Below, one piece after another: positions 38,101-47,183 of a DNA stretch of 64,000 nt. Source of the stretch: Simiduia agarivorans SA1 = DSM 21679 (GTDB taxonomy: Bacteria > Pseudomonadota > Gammaproteobacteria > Pseudomonadales > Cellvibrionaceae). The position numbers and the translations under genes were made by a program. The stretch covers positions 744,001-808,000 of the forward strand of contig NC_018868.3 in the NCBI RefSeq assembly GCF_000305785.2, in the 5' to 3' direction. A model generated the notes under the pieces. It saw nothing but the letters and a program-made list of their open reading frames with translations. It searched no databases and was not told the origin of the DNA. Numbering within the stretch: position 1 is the stretch's first letter; every line of letters begins with the position of its first letter.

Positions 38101-39021
38101 GCCTGCACCGGGAAATGGCGCAATCGCAGTCGGATGATTGTGGGTTTCCACTTTCATCAGAATATGAATATTTTCCTGGCTAAAGCCATAGACCTGATTT
38201 TCAGGATCAGGGTAGAAGCGACCTGCCTTGTGGCCACGCATCACCGCCGCGTTGTCTGCATAGGCGCTAAGCACATTGTCGCCTGCCACCTCGTAGGTGT
38301 TTTTAATCATTTTGAACAGTGACCGGCTTTGCTCGACACCGTCAATAGTCCAACTGGCGTTAAATATTTTGTGACGACAATGCTCCGAGTTGGCCTGCGC
38401 AAACATCATCAGTTCAACGTCAACCGGATTACGGCCAAGAGCGGTAAAACTGTCTACCAGATAATCAATCTCATCCTCCGCCAGGGCCAGACCCAGACTG
38501 ACATTGGCGGATGCCAGCGCTTCGCGCCCGCCTGCCAGTACGTCGACGCTTTGCTGCGGCTTGGGTTGATGCTGTTCAAACAATGCAGATGCTGCATCGA
38601 GACTCGGATGCAGCTGTTCCACCATGCGATCGTGCAGCAATGCGTCAACAGCGGCACGCTCGTCGTCTTTGACGGAGCCATTGATGTAATAAGCTACGCC
38701 TCGCTCAATCCGTTTGATGGCCGATAACCCAGCATTGTGGGCGATGTCGGTAGCCTTGGATGACCAAGGCGAAATGGTGCCGCCACGCGGCAATGCCAGA
38801 CGCAACTCACCGGTCAGCGCTTCGTTCCGATCCGACGGACCATAATGCAGCAGCTGCTCAAGCACCTTGTGCTGGGCTTCGCTCAGTGGCTCGTGCACAT
38901 CGACAAAATGCACATACTCGGTTTGCAGTTCACTGACACCTGGCGCAACGGCCTGAATGGCTGCAAGTAAACGACGATTTCGGAATGGCGAGAGGGCTGG
39001 TGCACCGGCAAGTGTCAGCAT
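35146..39021 (-). CDS. purL: Phosphoribosylformylglycinamidine synthase
   Basis: A 1291-residue fused enzyme (large type) that makes FGAM from FGAR with glutamine and ATP in purine synthesis. Domains in order: N-terminal PurS-like part, linker, two PurM-like ATP-binding repeats (around [18 protein letters not shown] and [12 protein letters not shown]) and a C-terminal class I glutamine amidotransferase. The latter has [11 protein letters not shown] with the nucleophile Cys and PHPERVFR for the His/Glu pair. Length matches E. coli (about 1295). It is divergent from mltF. Confidence 0.97.
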   Translation of the reverse strand: MLTLAGAPALSPFRNRRLLAAIQAVAPGVSELQTEYVHFVDVHEPLSEAQHKVLEQLLHYGPSDRNEALTGELRLALPRGGTISPWSSKATDIAHNAGLSAIKRIERGVAYYINGSVKDDERAAVDALLHDRMVEQLHPSLDAASALFEQHQPKPQQSVDVLAGGREALASANVSLGLALAEDEIDYLVDSFTALGRNPVDVELMMFAQANSEHCRHKIFNASWTIDGVEQSRSLFKMIKNTYEVAGDNVLSAYADNAAVMRGHKAGRFYPDPENQVYGFSQENIHILMKVETHNHPTAIAPFPGAGTGAGGEIRDEGATGRGSKPKVGLTGFTVSNLQIPGFTQPWEQHYGKPERIVTALDIMIEGPIGGAAFNNEFGRPNICGYFRTFEENFDGERRGYHKPIMLAGGYGNIREEHVDKPPFTAGTQLVVLGGPAMLIGLGGGAASSVTSGSSSADLDFASVQRQNPEIERRCQEVIDRCWQLGEQNPIAFIHDVGAGGLSNAFPELVKDGGCGGSFDLRKVPNDEPGMSPLEIWCNESQERYVLAITKEQLPRFEAICARERAPYAVVGEATSEKHLRVNDTVFDANPVDLPMSILFGKPPKMHREAMAHAPITQAFDLTGVDINDAAERVLKHPAVASKQFLITIGDRSVTGMVARDQMVGPWQVPVADCAVTTSAYDTYAGEAMSMGERTPVALLDGPASGRLAVGEAITNIAASRIEKISDIKLSANWMCAAGHRGEDEKLFRTVEAVGMELCPALGITIPVGKDSMSMRTAWQEQGEDKAVTAPLSLVISAFAPVLDVRKTVTPQLQYQDADTDLLLIDLGMGKNRTGGSILTQVYNAMGEKPADLDKPEYLKAFFDVMQSLLADDQVLAYHDKGDGGLFATLAEMCFAGHCGIDANVAGLGDDVAAVLFNEELGAVIQVRAEDSASVIARFESAGLVDAVHFIGKPNEEDLVRIKGADGAWLFEQSRAYLQSLWSETSYRIQALRDNEACAEQEFDLLMTSDPGLSAALSYDPAEDVAAPFIGTGVRPRVAILREQGVNGHVEMAAAFDRAGFDAVDVHMSDILSGRFDLATMKGLAACGGFSYGDVLGAGEGWAKTVLFNNQARDMFEAFFHRKDSFSLGVCNGCQMMSNLKDLIPGAELWPRFVRNESEQFEARFSLVQIPDSPSVLFSGMQGSHLPVAVAHGEGRAEFADGSAPQALLSSGQVALRFIDNNLSATEAYPANPNGSPLGITSVTSEDGRATIMMPHPERVFRTVTNSWHPADWGEDSGWMRMFRNARVFVG

Positions 39022-39144
39022 GGGTCAAAAATACCTGTGGTAACAGTAAAGGTTGATCGGCAAAACCCTGCGGCGCGATAGAGGGAAATGTGGGCCTCAA
39101 GGCTCATAAGCACGGGCAATTTGCCTGATTTCGGAAAGGCGGCA

Positions 39145-39150
39145 ATTGTA
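39145..39150 (-). promoter_or_regulatory. Candidate -10 box of purL
   Basis: TACAAT on the minus strand, about 125 bp upstream of the purL start, is the best -10 candidate. The matching -35 region is poor, so this is tentative. I see no complete PurR operator here. The rest of 39022-39438 (417 bp) is non-coding and holds only the divergent control region. Confidence 0.35.
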
Positions 39151-39438
39151 CTCGATTCTGCGCGCTAGAACAGCACGAATCCTCAACCACCCCGATATCT
39201 TGCGATGACGGGGCCATAACACAGGGCGCTTGGTCTGAAATACCGTGGGGCACGTACCGCCTCTACTGTATATGGCGCTTACGGAATGAACTGAACACTA
39301 CATATAGCAGGTAAATATAATGATTTAGGCGCCAATCGAACAATCCCCTACTACAATTAACAGACGCAAACAAGCTATCGGTTAACAGATACGGCCGTTA
39401 GAATTGCGCACAATTTGAGCAACCCAGACCCTCGAAGT

Positions 39439-40899
39439 ATGGCTAACCTGTTGATTACACTGACCAAATTGGCGGCATTCGCGGCGATCCTCGCCTCGAG
39501 TCTGCACTTGGCTGTGAGTGGTGAACCCAGTCAGCTCGAGCGCGTAAAGCAGGACGGCGTGCTCAGGGTGGGCTCAATCAACGGCCCGGAAACCTATTAC
39601 GAGACCCAGGACGGCGGCCTTGACGGCTTTGAATATCAGCTGGCCCTGGGCTTTGCCGAAAGCCTAGGCGTCGAACTCGAACTCGTGCCTTTCACCAATC
39701 TTGGTGAATTACTGAAAGCCAGCGCAAAAGGCAAAATACACTTGGCGGCCTCCGGGCTGATCGTGACCGACAGCCGTCAGCAGCAGGTGGCGTTTACCAC
39801 GCCCTACATGGAGATCTCCCAGCTCCTGGTGTACCGCAATGGCACTGGTAAGCCCACCGAGTTGAACCAGCTGTACGGCAAGACCATCATGGTGATGGAA
39901 GACTCGAGCGAGGCAGAACGCCTGGCCGTGATCAGCGCCCAGTACCCAGAGCTGACCTGGTCGGCGTCGCCCGAATACAACAGCATGGACCTGATCGAAC
40001 GGGTTCACAGCGCGGAACTCGACTATGCACTGGTCAAATCCACCACCTACTCCATTACTGAGGCCGTTTACCCCCGGGCTCGCATCGCGTATACCTTTCC
40101 CGACCAGCAAAAACTGGCCTGGGCGATGCCGCACCTGAAAGATCAAACGCTTCTCAATGCCGCCAACCGCTATTTGTCAGACGCCCGTGATCAGGGTTAT
40201 ATCAACCTTCTGGCGGGCAATTTCTTTGAGCCCCAGACCACAGTCACCACCGGTGGCGCCCTGGCGTTTACCAACCGGATTCAGGATCGCCTACCCCAAT
40301 GGGAAGACCTGCTAAAAGACGCAGCCCGTAAATATGACCTCGACTGGATGCTGTTGGCGTCGGCCGCCTACCAGGAATCTCACTGGAACCCCAGAGCCCG
40401 ATCGCGCACCGGCGTGCGAGGGATGATGATGTTAACCCTGAACACGGCGCGTGAGCTGGGCGTGGATAACCGGCTCGATCCGGCACAGAGCATTGACGGC
40501 GGCGCCCGCTATCTGTCAGAGCTGCTCAACCGCATCCCGGAAACTGTCACCGGTGATGATCGCATGTGGATGACACTCGCAGCCTACAACGTGGGCTTCG
40601 GACACCTTATGGATGCACGCAAGCTGGCTGTGATTCTCGATAAAAATCCTGACAGCTGGGACGACGTTGCCGAAATTTTGCCCTTGCTGGCTAAACGGAA
40701 ATATTACACGGGCACCCGCCATGGGTATGCGCGAGGCTGGGAGCCGGTGGAGTATGTGAACAATATCCGACAGTTTTACACGATATTGGCCTGGCACAAG
40801 CATGCCGAACAGCGCCGACTGGCCATGGCTGATACGGCCGAACTGAACCCGGTGAACAACGACACTGCCACCGGCCAATCCCTCTCTTCTTCGCTGTAA
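39439..40899 (+). CDS. mltF: Membrane-bound lytic transglycosylase F
   Basis: A 486-residue peptidoglycan hydrolase. A hydrophobic N-terminus (MANLLITLTKLAAFAAIL) leads into a solute-binding-like domain (about 35-265, LERVKQDGVLRVGSINGPETYY). The lytic transglycosylase domain follows, with the catalytic Glu in ASAAYQESHWNPRARS and AAYNVGFGH. This is the MltF layout. I prefer the ATG at 39439; a TTG eight codons earlier is possible. The N-terminus lacks a lipobox Cys, so anchoring is by the uncleaved segment or secretion. It is divergent from purL, the conserved order. Confidence 0.93.
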   Translation: MANLLITLTKLAAFAAILASSLHLAVSGEPSQLERVKQDGVLRVGSINGPETYYETQDGGLDGFEYQLALGFAESLGVELELVPFTNLGELLKASAKGKIHLAASGLIVTDSRQQQVAFTTPYMEISQLLVYRNGTGKPTELNQLYGKTIMVMEDSSEAERLAVISAQYPELTWSASPEYNSMDLIERVHSAELDYALVKSTTYSITEAVYPRARIAYTFPDQQKLAWAMPHLKDQTLLNAANRYLSDARDQGYINLLAGNFFEPQTTVTTGGALAFTNRIQDRLPQWEDLLKDAARKYDLDWMLLASAAYQESHWNPRARSRTGVRGMMMLTLNTARELGVDNRLDPAQSIDGGARYLSELLNRIPETVTGDDRMWMTLAAYNVGFGHLMDARKLAVILDKNPDSWDDVAEILPLLAKRKYYTGTRHGYARGWEPVEYVNNIRQFYTILAWHKHAEQRRLAMADTAELNPVNNDTATGQSLSSSL

Positions 40900-40956
40900 T
40901 CCCTTCCTGACTGCTTAGGTCGCCTATGGTCGACCTTAGCATCAACAGTTTCTGAT

Positions 40957-40985
40957 TTATCGACCTGCGTACGGTTTGCTATAAC
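40957..40985 (+). promoter_or_regulatory. Candidate promoter of the aminotransferase gene
   Basis: TTATCG and TATAAC are separated by 17 bp and stand about 75 bp upstream of the start codon. The -10 is 5 of 6 to consensus, the -35 weak. Confidence 0.45.
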
Positions 40986-41060
40986 TGTCGCAGTAAAGCC
41001 CTGCGCGTGACAACCGGACACGCCCCGGGCGCCCTCAAACAGGACTCAAAGGAAGCCCAA

Positions 41061-42368
41061 ATGACACTCCCCAACAAAGATCAGATGCAAGCCTGGTGGA
41101 TGCCTTTTACCGCCAATCGCGCGTTTAAGGACAACCCCCGCTTTTATGTTGCCGCCGAAGGCATGTATATGACCATGGGAGATGGGCGCCAGATTCTGGA
41201 CACCAACGCTGGACTCTGGTGCTGTAACGCAGGTCACGGCCGCAAAGAGATTGCCGACGCGGTCCATGCACAGCTGCTTGAGATGGATTATGGCAATCCA
41301 TTTACCTACGGCCACCCCAAGGGTTTTGAGCTGGCCAACCGGCTCGTCGCGGATATCGCACCCGAAGGGCTGAACCGGGTCTTTTTCACCAACTCCGGCT
41401 CAGAGTCTGTCGACACCGCCTTGAAGATTGCCCGGCAATACTGGCGACTGAAGGGACAAGGCACCAAAACAGCGTTTGTCGCAAGGGTAAAAGCCTACCA
41501 CGGCGTCAACTGGGGCGGCGTATCGCTCGCGGGATTGACCGGCAACCGCAAAAGCTTTGGCCAGGGGCTGGAAGCAGATTTTCTGCGTCATACCCTGTTG
41601 CCGGAAAACGCCTTCAGCAAAGGCTTGCCAAAACAAGGCGCCGAACTTGCTCACGAACTCTCAGACATCATCGCCATGCGCGATGCCAGTAATATTGCCG
41701 CGGTTATTGTTGAGCCAATGGCCGGTGCAGGCGGGGTCATTGTGCCGCCGGAAGGCTATCTGCAAAAGCTCAGAGAAATCTGTGATCAGCATAATATCCT
41801 GTTGATATTTGATGAAGTCATTGCCGCCTACGGTCGTGTAGGCGCAGCTACCATGGCGGGCAAAGTGGGTGTCACACCGGATATGATCACCACCGCCAAA
41901 GGGCTCACAAACGGCGCAGTGCCCATGGGGGCGGTGTTCTGCAAACAGGAAATTTACGACACTTTCGTAAACACTGGTGATGCGTCTGCGGTACCCGAGT
42001 TCCTGCACGGATACACCTACTCTGCGCACCCGGTCGCCTGTGCCGCTGCGCTGGCAACGTTGGACATCTATAAGAACGAAAAGCTATTTGAACACGCCAA
42101 TACCATCAGCCAATATTGGGAGGAAGGCGTACACTCACTCAAAGGACTTCCTGGCGTGAAAGATATCCGCAACTATGGCCTGCTGGCAGGCATCGATTTA
42201 CCGGCGGGCATTGCCGGAAAAGTTGCGGCGAAAACGCTTGAAATGGGCGTCACAGTGCGGCCAGCCGGTGACACTATTGTCATGTCGCCGCCGCTGATCA
42301 TCCAGAAAGAACACATTGATACAATCGTCAATACATTGCAGGAAGCGATTCCCGCAGCGCAAAAATAA
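41061..42368 (+). CDS. Omega-amino acid (beta-alanine):pyruvate aminotransferase
   Basis: A 435-residue class III PLP aminotransferase. The N-terminal WWMPFTANRAFKDNPRFYVAAEG and AGLWCCNAGHGR match the beta-alanine:pyruvate group. NSGSESVDTALKIARQYW binds the cofactor phosphate, IFDEVIAAYGRVG holds the PLP-ring Asp, and the lysine is in ITTAKGLTNGAVPMG. The ATG at 41061 has AAGGA 8 bases upstream, better than a start 54 bases earlier. It ends at a strong bidirectional terminator shared with the symporter. Confidence 0.9.
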   Translation: MTLPNKDQMQAWWMPFTANRAFKDNPRFYVAAEGMYMTMGDGRQILDTNAGLWCCNAGHGRKEIADAVHAQLLEMDYGNPFTYGHPKGFELANRLVADIAPEGLNRVFFTNSGSESVDTALKIARQYWRLKGQGTKTAFVARVKAYHGVNWGGVSLAGLTGNRKSFGQGLEADFLRHTLLPENAFSKGLPKQGAELAHELSDIIAMRDASNIAAVIVEPMAGAGGVIVPPEGYLQKLREICDQHNILLIFDEVIAAYGRVGAATMAGKVGVTPDMITTAKGLTNGAVPMGAVFCKQEIYDTFVNTGDASAVPEFLHGYTYSAHPVACAAALATLDIYKNEKLFEHANTISQYWEEGVHSLKGLPGVKDIRNYGLLAGIDLPAGIAGKVAAKTLEMGVTVRPAGDTIVMSPPLIIQKEHIDTIVNTLQEAIPAAQK

Positions 42369-42377
42369 GCAACCAAA

Positions 42378-42406
42378 AAAAACGGCAGCCTTTGGCTGCC
42401 GTTTTT
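42378..42406. terminator. Bidirectional terminator
   Basis: 13-bp stem AAAAACGGCAGCC/GGCTGCCGTTTTT with a TTT loop lies between the convergent aminotransferase and symporter genes, with A and T runs on both sides. Confidence 0.92.
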
Positions 42407-42419
42407 CCTTCATAGACTA

Positions 42420-43757
42420 TCAATTATTTTTAGGGTCATTGAAATAGTCTTTCGCCAATTTAATCACCACACCTGACAAGGCTAAAACGGCAATCAGATT
42501 GGGAATGGCCATCATACCATTGAGCGTATCGGCCAGTAGCCAGACGAATTTCAAATCCATGGTTGCGCCGAACGGCACCGCTATAATGAACAGAATACGG
42601 TAAGGCCAGACAAACTTTTCACCAAGTAAAAACTGCGCACAACGCTCGCCGTAGTAAGACCAGCCCAATACCGTTGTGAAAGCGAACAACACCAGCCCCA
42701 CCGTGATAACCCATTGCCCGCCGGTAATGGCACTACTGAAAGCCGCAATAGACATTGCCGCTCCCTTAGCCTCGCCATTCCAAACACCTGAGGCAACGAT
42801 TGCAAGCCCGGTAATACTGCACACCACAATGGTGTCGATAAACGTGCCCAACATTGCAATCACACCCTGACGAATCGGGCTATTGGTTGCTGCCGCCGCA
42901 TGCGCAATAGGGGCACTGCCCAGACCCGCCTCATTGGAAAAGACACCGCGGGCAACGCCAAACTGAATAGCCATCATCAGTGTAACGCCGGCGGCCCCAC
43001 CCAATGCCGCTTCAGGATTGAACGCACTTTCAATTACCAGCGCAATCGCTGCGGGAAGCTCGGCGGCATGGTAGATCAATACAAACAGGCCACACAAAAT
43101 ATAGGTGACCGCCATAAACGGGACCAATTTACCGGCCACATCGCCAATGCGTTTAATACCGCCTATCAAAACCAACGCAACCAACACCAGCACCACCAAG
43201 CCGGTAATCCAGGGCTCAACCCCGGCCGAGTCCTGCACCGCATCTGCAATCGAGTTTACCTGTACTGTGTTGCCAATACCGAATGCCGCCAATGCGCCAA
43301 ATAACGCAAAGGCCATACCCAACCATGTCCAGTTTTTACCCAGTCCATTTTTAATGTAATACATTGGGCCACCGACGCGCTTGCCCTGGCCATCCGTTTC
43401 TCGGTAATGAACCGCGAGGGTCGCTTCGGAAAACTTTGTTGCCATGCCAAGCAAGGCACTGCACCACATCCAGAACAACGCCCCCGGGCCACCGATACCA
43501 ATGGCGGTCGCCACACCCACAATATTGCCGGTACCGATGGTTGCTGCCAATGCGGTCATGAGCGCATTAAAAGGCGAGATGTCCCCTTCTGCACTTGCAG
43601 CCCTGCCCTTAAACAATTGCTTAAAGCCATACCCCACTTTACGCAGGGGCAGCGCCTTGAGCCTGGTCATCATGTACAAGCCTGTGCCCAAAAGCAGCAC
43701 GAGCATGACTTTGCCCCAGACAAAGCCGTTTACAATTTCTACAGTATTTTCAATCAC
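42420..43757 (-). CDS. Sodium:alanine symporter family protein
   Basis: A 445-residue inner-membrane transporter of the AGCS family with about 11 hydrophobic segments. The signature ATIGTGNIVGVATAIGIGGPGALFWMW (a long motif in residues about 70-100) contains the conserved glycines; FSNEAGLGSAPIAHAAA is another family hallmark. It probably imports alanine or a related small amino acid with sodium. The GTG start overlaps the TGA of the desulfhydrase-like gene by 4 bp, so the two genes form a coupled pair. Confidence 0.9.
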   Translation of the reverse strand: MIENTVEIVNGFVWGKVMLVLLLGTGLYMMTRLKALPLRKVGYGFKQLFKGRAASAEGDISPFNALMTALAATIGTGNIVGVATAIGIGGPGALFWMWCSALLGMATKFSEATLAVHYRETDGQGKRVGGPMYYIKNGLGKNWTWLGMAFALFGALAAFGIGNTVQVNSIADAVQDSAGVEPWITGLVVLVLVALVLIGGIKRIGDVAGKLVPFMAVTYILCGLFVLIYHAAELPAAIALVIESAFNPEAALGGAAGVTLMMAIQFGVARGVFSNEAGLGSAPIAHAAAATNSPIRQGVIAMLGTFIDTIVVCSITGLAIVASGVWNGEAKGAAMSIAAFSSAITGGQWVITVGLVLFAFTTVLGWSYYGERCAQFLLGEKFVWPYRILFIIAVPFGATMDLKFVWLLADTLNGMMAIPNLIAVLALSGVVIKLAKDYFNDPKNN

Positions 43758-44818
43758 TTTTTAGTCTCGCCATTGTTATTGTTAAACGCGAACTGTGCCC
43801 GCTGTGGAAACACACCAAAGATGCCACCCGTATGCACGAATACCACATCACGTGCGTGGCGCAAGCTGCCAGCACGTAATTCCTGCAACAGGCCGTGAAA
43901 CGCCTTACCTGTATAGACGGGATCAAGCACCAACCCCTCCAGGCTTGCTGCCAGCTGGATGGTTTCAAACACGTCAGGATCTGCCACTGCGTAGGCAGGT
44001 CCCACATAGTTGTCCAATGTAATCGCCTGAAGATCCGAAAGACTCACGCCGGCTACCTCCAGATTGCGCTCAGCCAAAGGCGTGAACTGCTGAAACCACT
44101 CGGCCATATCTTCTGCAACTTTACGGTTGAACCAGGCTGCGTCATCACATACGGCCATCCCCAGCACCTTGCAACCCAACCCGGTCAGCGCCGAACCCAA
44201 CGTCAGGCCGGCTTGAGTTCCCCCGGACCCGGTGGCGGTGACAATGTGGCTTGGCACCAACCCCTGGCTGACACATTGGCCATGCAATTCTTCGGTGCCC
44301 GCAATGTAGCCCCAAAGACCAGTGCCATTGCTCCCACCCGTGGGAATGCCATAAGCGCGCAATCCTTGTTCGGCGTAATAGGCTTGCCAGTGCTTGAAAT
44401 AACTGTCGAGATTGCGCTGAAAACCCGCCGATGGATAGTAGCTGATTGACGCGCCCGACAAGCAGTCGAGCAACACATTGCCGTCCTTTTCCGCGGGCTC
44501 TTCTCCGCGCAATAAAAGGTGGCATCGCATACCCAGCTGTGCTGCCAGCAACGCCGTTGCTCTGCAGTGATTGGATTGAACGCCACCGCAGGTAATCAGC
44601 ACATCAGCGTTCTGTGACTTGGCCTCTGCAACCAGAAATTCAAGCTTGCGGATTTTGTTACCGCTCAGATGCGAGCCAGTGAGATCATCCCGTTTAATCC
44701 ACAGCCCGCCGTCAAAACCGACATGCCTGGCGATACGGGATAACGGCTGCAGAGGCGTGGGCGCATGAGCCAATGCCATGCGCGCCGGATAGACAAGTGT
44801 GTTGGCCGGATTCAGCAT
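43754..44818 (-). CDS. D-cysteine desulfhydrase / ACC deaminase family PLP enzyme
   Basis: A 354-residue fold-type II PLP enzyme. WIKRDDLTGSHLSGNKIRKLEFL contains the PLP lysine, ITCGGVQSNHCRA the substrate-binding asparagine and GSGGTQAGLTLG the phosphate-binding loop. The pattern fits D-cysteine desulfhydrase or 1-aminocyclopropane-1-carboxylate deaminase; I cannot choose between them from sequence alone. The TGA overlaps the symporter GTG. The coupling suggests uptake and breakdown of the same small amino acid (inference). Confidence 0.85.
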   Translation of the reverse strand: MLNPANTLVYPARMALAHAPTPLQPLSRIARHVGFDGGLWIKRDDLTGSHLSGNKIRKLEFLVAEAKSQNADVLITCGGVQSNHCRATALLAAQLGMRCHLLLRGEEPAEKDGNVLLDCLSGASISYYPSAGFQRNLDSYFKHWQAYYAEQGLRAYGIPTGGSNGTGLWGYIAGTEELHGQCVSQGLVPSHIVTATGSGGTQAGLTLGSALTGLGCKVLGMAVCDDAAWFNRKVAEDMAEWFQQFTPLAERNLEVAGVSLSDLQAITLDNYVGPAYAVADPDVFETIQLAASLEGLVLDPVYTGKAFHGLLQELRAGSLRHARDVVFVHTGGIFGVFPQRAQFAFNNNNGETKK

Positions 44819-44845
44819 GCAATGTGTATCCTGCGTTAAAAAAGA

Positions 44846-44866
44846 AAAGGCCGCGGGGCGGCCTTT
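44846..44866 (-). terminator. Terminator after yajC
   Basis: 9-bp stem AAAGGCCGC/GCGGCCTTT with a GGG loop and T-rich tail on the minus strand, about 8 bp after the yajC stop. Confidence 0.88.
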
Positions 44867-44873
44867 GGATCAA

Positions 44874-45206
44874 TCAGATATTCTTTATGGTGCCTTTGGG
44901 CAGTACTGCGTGCACAGCGACCTTCTGAAATTTCAGTTCGATGTTTGTGCCGGTTTCCAGAACGATGTAGTTTTCATCGACTTTGGTGATTTTGCCCAAC
45001 ATGCCGCTGGTCATGACAACCTCGTCGCCTTTATTCAATGCACTCACCAGCTCATTGTGCTCTTTCTGGCGCTTGCGCTGTGGACGGATAATAAAAAGGT
45101 ACATAAACAGGAACAGGCCGCCGAACATCAGCAGGGTGACGATAGGATTGGCCTCGGGTGCAGCAGCCTGAGTTTGCGCTACGGCTTCGGGAATAAAGAA
45201 CGACAT
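44874..45206 (-). CDS. yajC: Preprotein translocase accessory subunit YajC
   Basis: A 110-residue protein with one membrane segment (PIVTLLMFGGLFLFMYLFII) followed by RPQRKRQKEH and a small beta domain (GDEVVMTSGMLGKITKVDENYIVLETG). It forms a complex with SecDF at the translocon. The gene is isolated here: neither tgt nor secD, the usual neighbours, is adjacent. A second copy elsewhere in the genome cannot be excluded. It has its own terminator. Confidence 0.93.
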   Translation of the reverse strand: MSFFIPEAVAQTQAAAPEANPIVTLLMFGGLFLFMYLFIIRPQRKRQKEHNELVSALNKGDEVVMTSGMLGKITKVDENYIVLETGTNIELKFQKVAVHAVLPKGTIKNI

Positions 45207-45290
45207 GAGAGTAGTAACCTCAAGATAATCAGGAACTTAAGGCGGCAACTCTACAGTGTTTGGCAGAGGCAGGCAATTAGCCCTGCCCCA

Positions 45291-46316
45291 TCAGGTGTAA
45301 TCGCGGAACAGCTTTCTGAACGTAGACGGCGAAAGCCCGGTCCACCGTTTGAACGCATTGGTAAAACTGGTCCGGTCAGAAAAATCCAATGCGTTTGAAA
45401 TTTGATCAACGGACAAATTTTGATCAACGAGATAACCGATGGCGTAGTGAAATCTGACCTGATCGCGCAACATGGCAAAATTGATCTCTGCCTGCTGCAG
45501 CCGACGCTGCAGTGTTCGCTTGGACATACTCAGTTCGCTGGCGATATCATCGATCGACAAAGAAGACTGACCGACCCGGCGTGAAAGTGAATCCATCACG
45601 CGACCAGGCACACCAAATACAGCGGGTAAACTCGCCAGCTCTACGTACTCGGGCAATGAACGGATACCTGCTACGGCAAACCCTTCCTGAGCCCTGAGAA
45701 TTTTGTCTGGTGACGCATTTAACTGAACCATGCGGGCGACTCCTTCTGCCAATAGTGCCAAGACTTCACTATCTTGTGCAGTCAATTGACCGGTTTGTCC
45801 TGCCCGGTCATTTTGCGCGTGCAGCGGGGCTTCCTTGACGCTACCCGCCCTTCGGCGAATCAACATCAATACGGCACTGGTCGCCGGTAATGGCGCCACC
45901 AGTGCCTGTAGATCAGCTGCACTTTCAGGAGTATATGCTAAACCCGGCAGGTTGCCGGTAATATCAGGCAAAAGTACAAGCATCTTCGGGTTCTTCAGGC
46001 ACATGAGTGCGTGTAACTCTGCATCCAGAGCGCCCTCGCCTACTTGAAGCGCTTCTCGCCGGGCACCCGCAATGTGACTGAAGTACTGGCACCCGCCCAA
46101 TGCTTGCTGGTAAAGAATGGCCTGGTCGGCCTCAAACATGGCACAGGCAGCCCCCAGATACGACCAAATCTGTGCATTGAGCCCACCCGATGGCTCATAG
46201 GCAAGACGCAATAATAATCGCAGCCTGTCGCTGAACGAATATAGCGACATGCGCTGCCAGGGCGCCGCCGTTAATGCCTGTATCGATTCCGCAGAAGAAA
46301 TGACCTTTTCCCCCAA
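45291..46316 (-). CDS. AraC-family transcriptional regulator
   Basis: A 341-residue regulator. The C-terminal AraC DNA-binding domain (about 255-341) has LSIDDIASELSMSKRTLQRR and ISNALDFSDRTSFTNAFKRW, the two helix-turn-helix units. The N-terminal 230 residues do not resemble the usual cupin sensor and may be GAF-like, as in LRLLLRLAYEPSGGLNAQ; the effector is unknown. The start is a TTG at 46316 with a weak ribosome site. A perfect 14-bp palindrome lies about 20 bp upstream (46335-46348). yajC follows 84 bp downstream. Confidence 0.82.
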   Translation of the reverse strand: MGEKVISSAESIQALTAAPWQRMSLYSFSDRLRLLLRLAYEPSGGLNAQIWSYLGAACAMFEADQAILYQQALGGCQYFSHIAGARREALQVGEGALDAELHALMCLKNPKMLVLLPDITGNLPGLAYTPESAADLQALVAPLPATSAVLMLIRRRAGSVKEAPLHAQNDRAGQTGQLTAQDSEVLALLAEGVARMVQLNASPDKILRAQEGFAVAGIRSLPEYVELASLPAVFGVPGRVMDSLSRRVGQSSLSIDDIASELSMSKRTLQRRLQQAEINFAMLRDQVRFHYAIGYLVDQNLSVDQISNALDFSDRTSFTNAFKRWTGLSPSTFRKLFRDYT

Positions 46317-46334
46317 TCACCCCAAGACGTTTAG

Positions 46335-46348
46335 GGACATTAATGTCC
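46335..46348. promoter_or_regulatory. 14-bp palindrome upstream of the AraC-type gene
   Basis: GGACATTAATGTCC is a perfect palindrome just before the regulator's start. It could be an autoregulatory operator, though AraC proteins usually bind direct repeats. The rest of 46317-46541 is non-coding and contains only a weak inverted repeat (46370-46383 with 46500-46513). Confidence 0.4.
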
Positions 46349-46541
46349 TCTATTGTGGCCGTCTAACTTATTTCTTATAGCTATTTATCGCCAGTTCCCA
46401 GAGCGCCAGCAGGTGGCAATAAGCGACAATAATTTCATTTGCACGGGTTTTAACGCCCAATCGACACTGGTGTGCAATTTACAACTTAATATAATCGTTA
46501 GTTATAAGAAATGCCAGTTGTTGTTCTTTATGGCACAAAAA

Positions 46542-46561
46542 AGCCCGCCAAGGCGGGCTTA
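46542..46561 (-). terminator. Terminator downstream of bcp
   Basis: Stem AAGCCCGCC/GGCGGGCTT with an AA loop and a T run on the minus strand, about 70 bp after the bcp stop codon. Confidence 0.85.
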
Positions 46562-46630
46562 TCCCATTCGGAAATCCAGAGACGCAAAAGGCGAACGTTC
46601 TTACACATCAGCCCTTCGAGATACAGAGGA

Positions 46631-47095
46631 TTACTCTGCCAACAGCTCCGCGATAACGTCGTGATGGTTCGAGGTTTTGAACTTGTCCACAATATGGCTG
46701 AGCTTGCCTGCTTCATCCACCACAAAACTGGTGCGGATCAACCCCATAAATTCCCGTCCCATGAATTTTTTCATACCCCAAACACCATACTTGTCGGCAA
46801 TCTTATGATCTTCATCGGACAACAAGTCAAAATTCAGCTGGTGCTTATCTACAAACTTCTGCAGCTTTTCTACCGGGTCAGGGCTTAGCCCCAACACAAC
46901 GGTATTAGCATCTGCCAACATTTGCTGGCTATCCCGCATTCCACAAGCCTGTGTGGTACAGCCTGGTGTCAACGCTTTGGGATAAAAGAACAACACCACT
47001 TTCTTGCCTCGGAAATCCTTCAGGCTGACTTTCTCGCCCTTGTGGTTTTTCAGGCTGAATGCCGGCGCCAGATTGCCAATTTTCGGGTATGACAT
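46631..47095 (-). CDS. bcp: Thioredoxin-dependent thiol peroxidase (Bcp/PrxQ)
   Basis: A 154-residue peroxiredoxin reducing hydroperoxides. The peroxidatic Cys is in PKALTPGCTTQACGMRD with the resolving Cys five residues later (C-X4-C), the atypical 2-Cys PrxQ arrangement. The PxxxTxxC signature is intact. ATG with GGAG upstream. It has a terminator downstream, and mdh precedes it with another. Confidence 0.94.
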   Translation of the reverse strand: MSYPKIGNLAPAFSLKNHKGEKVSLKDFRGKKVVLFFYPKALTPGCTTQACGMRDSQQMLADANTVVLGLSPDPVEKLQKFVDKHQLNFDLLSDEDHKIADKYGVWGMKKFMGREFMGLIRTSFVVDEAGKLSHIVDKFKTSNHHDVIAELLAE

Positions 47096-47137
47096 GGAAA
47101 CTCCTTGTGACTGAAGCTGAAAATTGTAGCAGACATA

Positions 47138-47163
47138 AAAAAGGCGCGATAACGCGCCCTTTT
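47138..47163 (-). terminator. Terminator after mdh
   Basis: GGCGCG/CGCGCC stem with an ATAA loop, T-rich on the minus strand, 20 bp after the mdh stop. Confidence 0.83.
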
Positions 47164-47183
47164 AAACCATCAGCGGGTGCCTA

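Noticed and set aside
39364..39371. A PurR half-site (ACGCAAAC) in the purL/mltF gap
   Set aside because: Only one half matches and it lies about 340 bp from the purL start, close to mltF; not enough for an operator.
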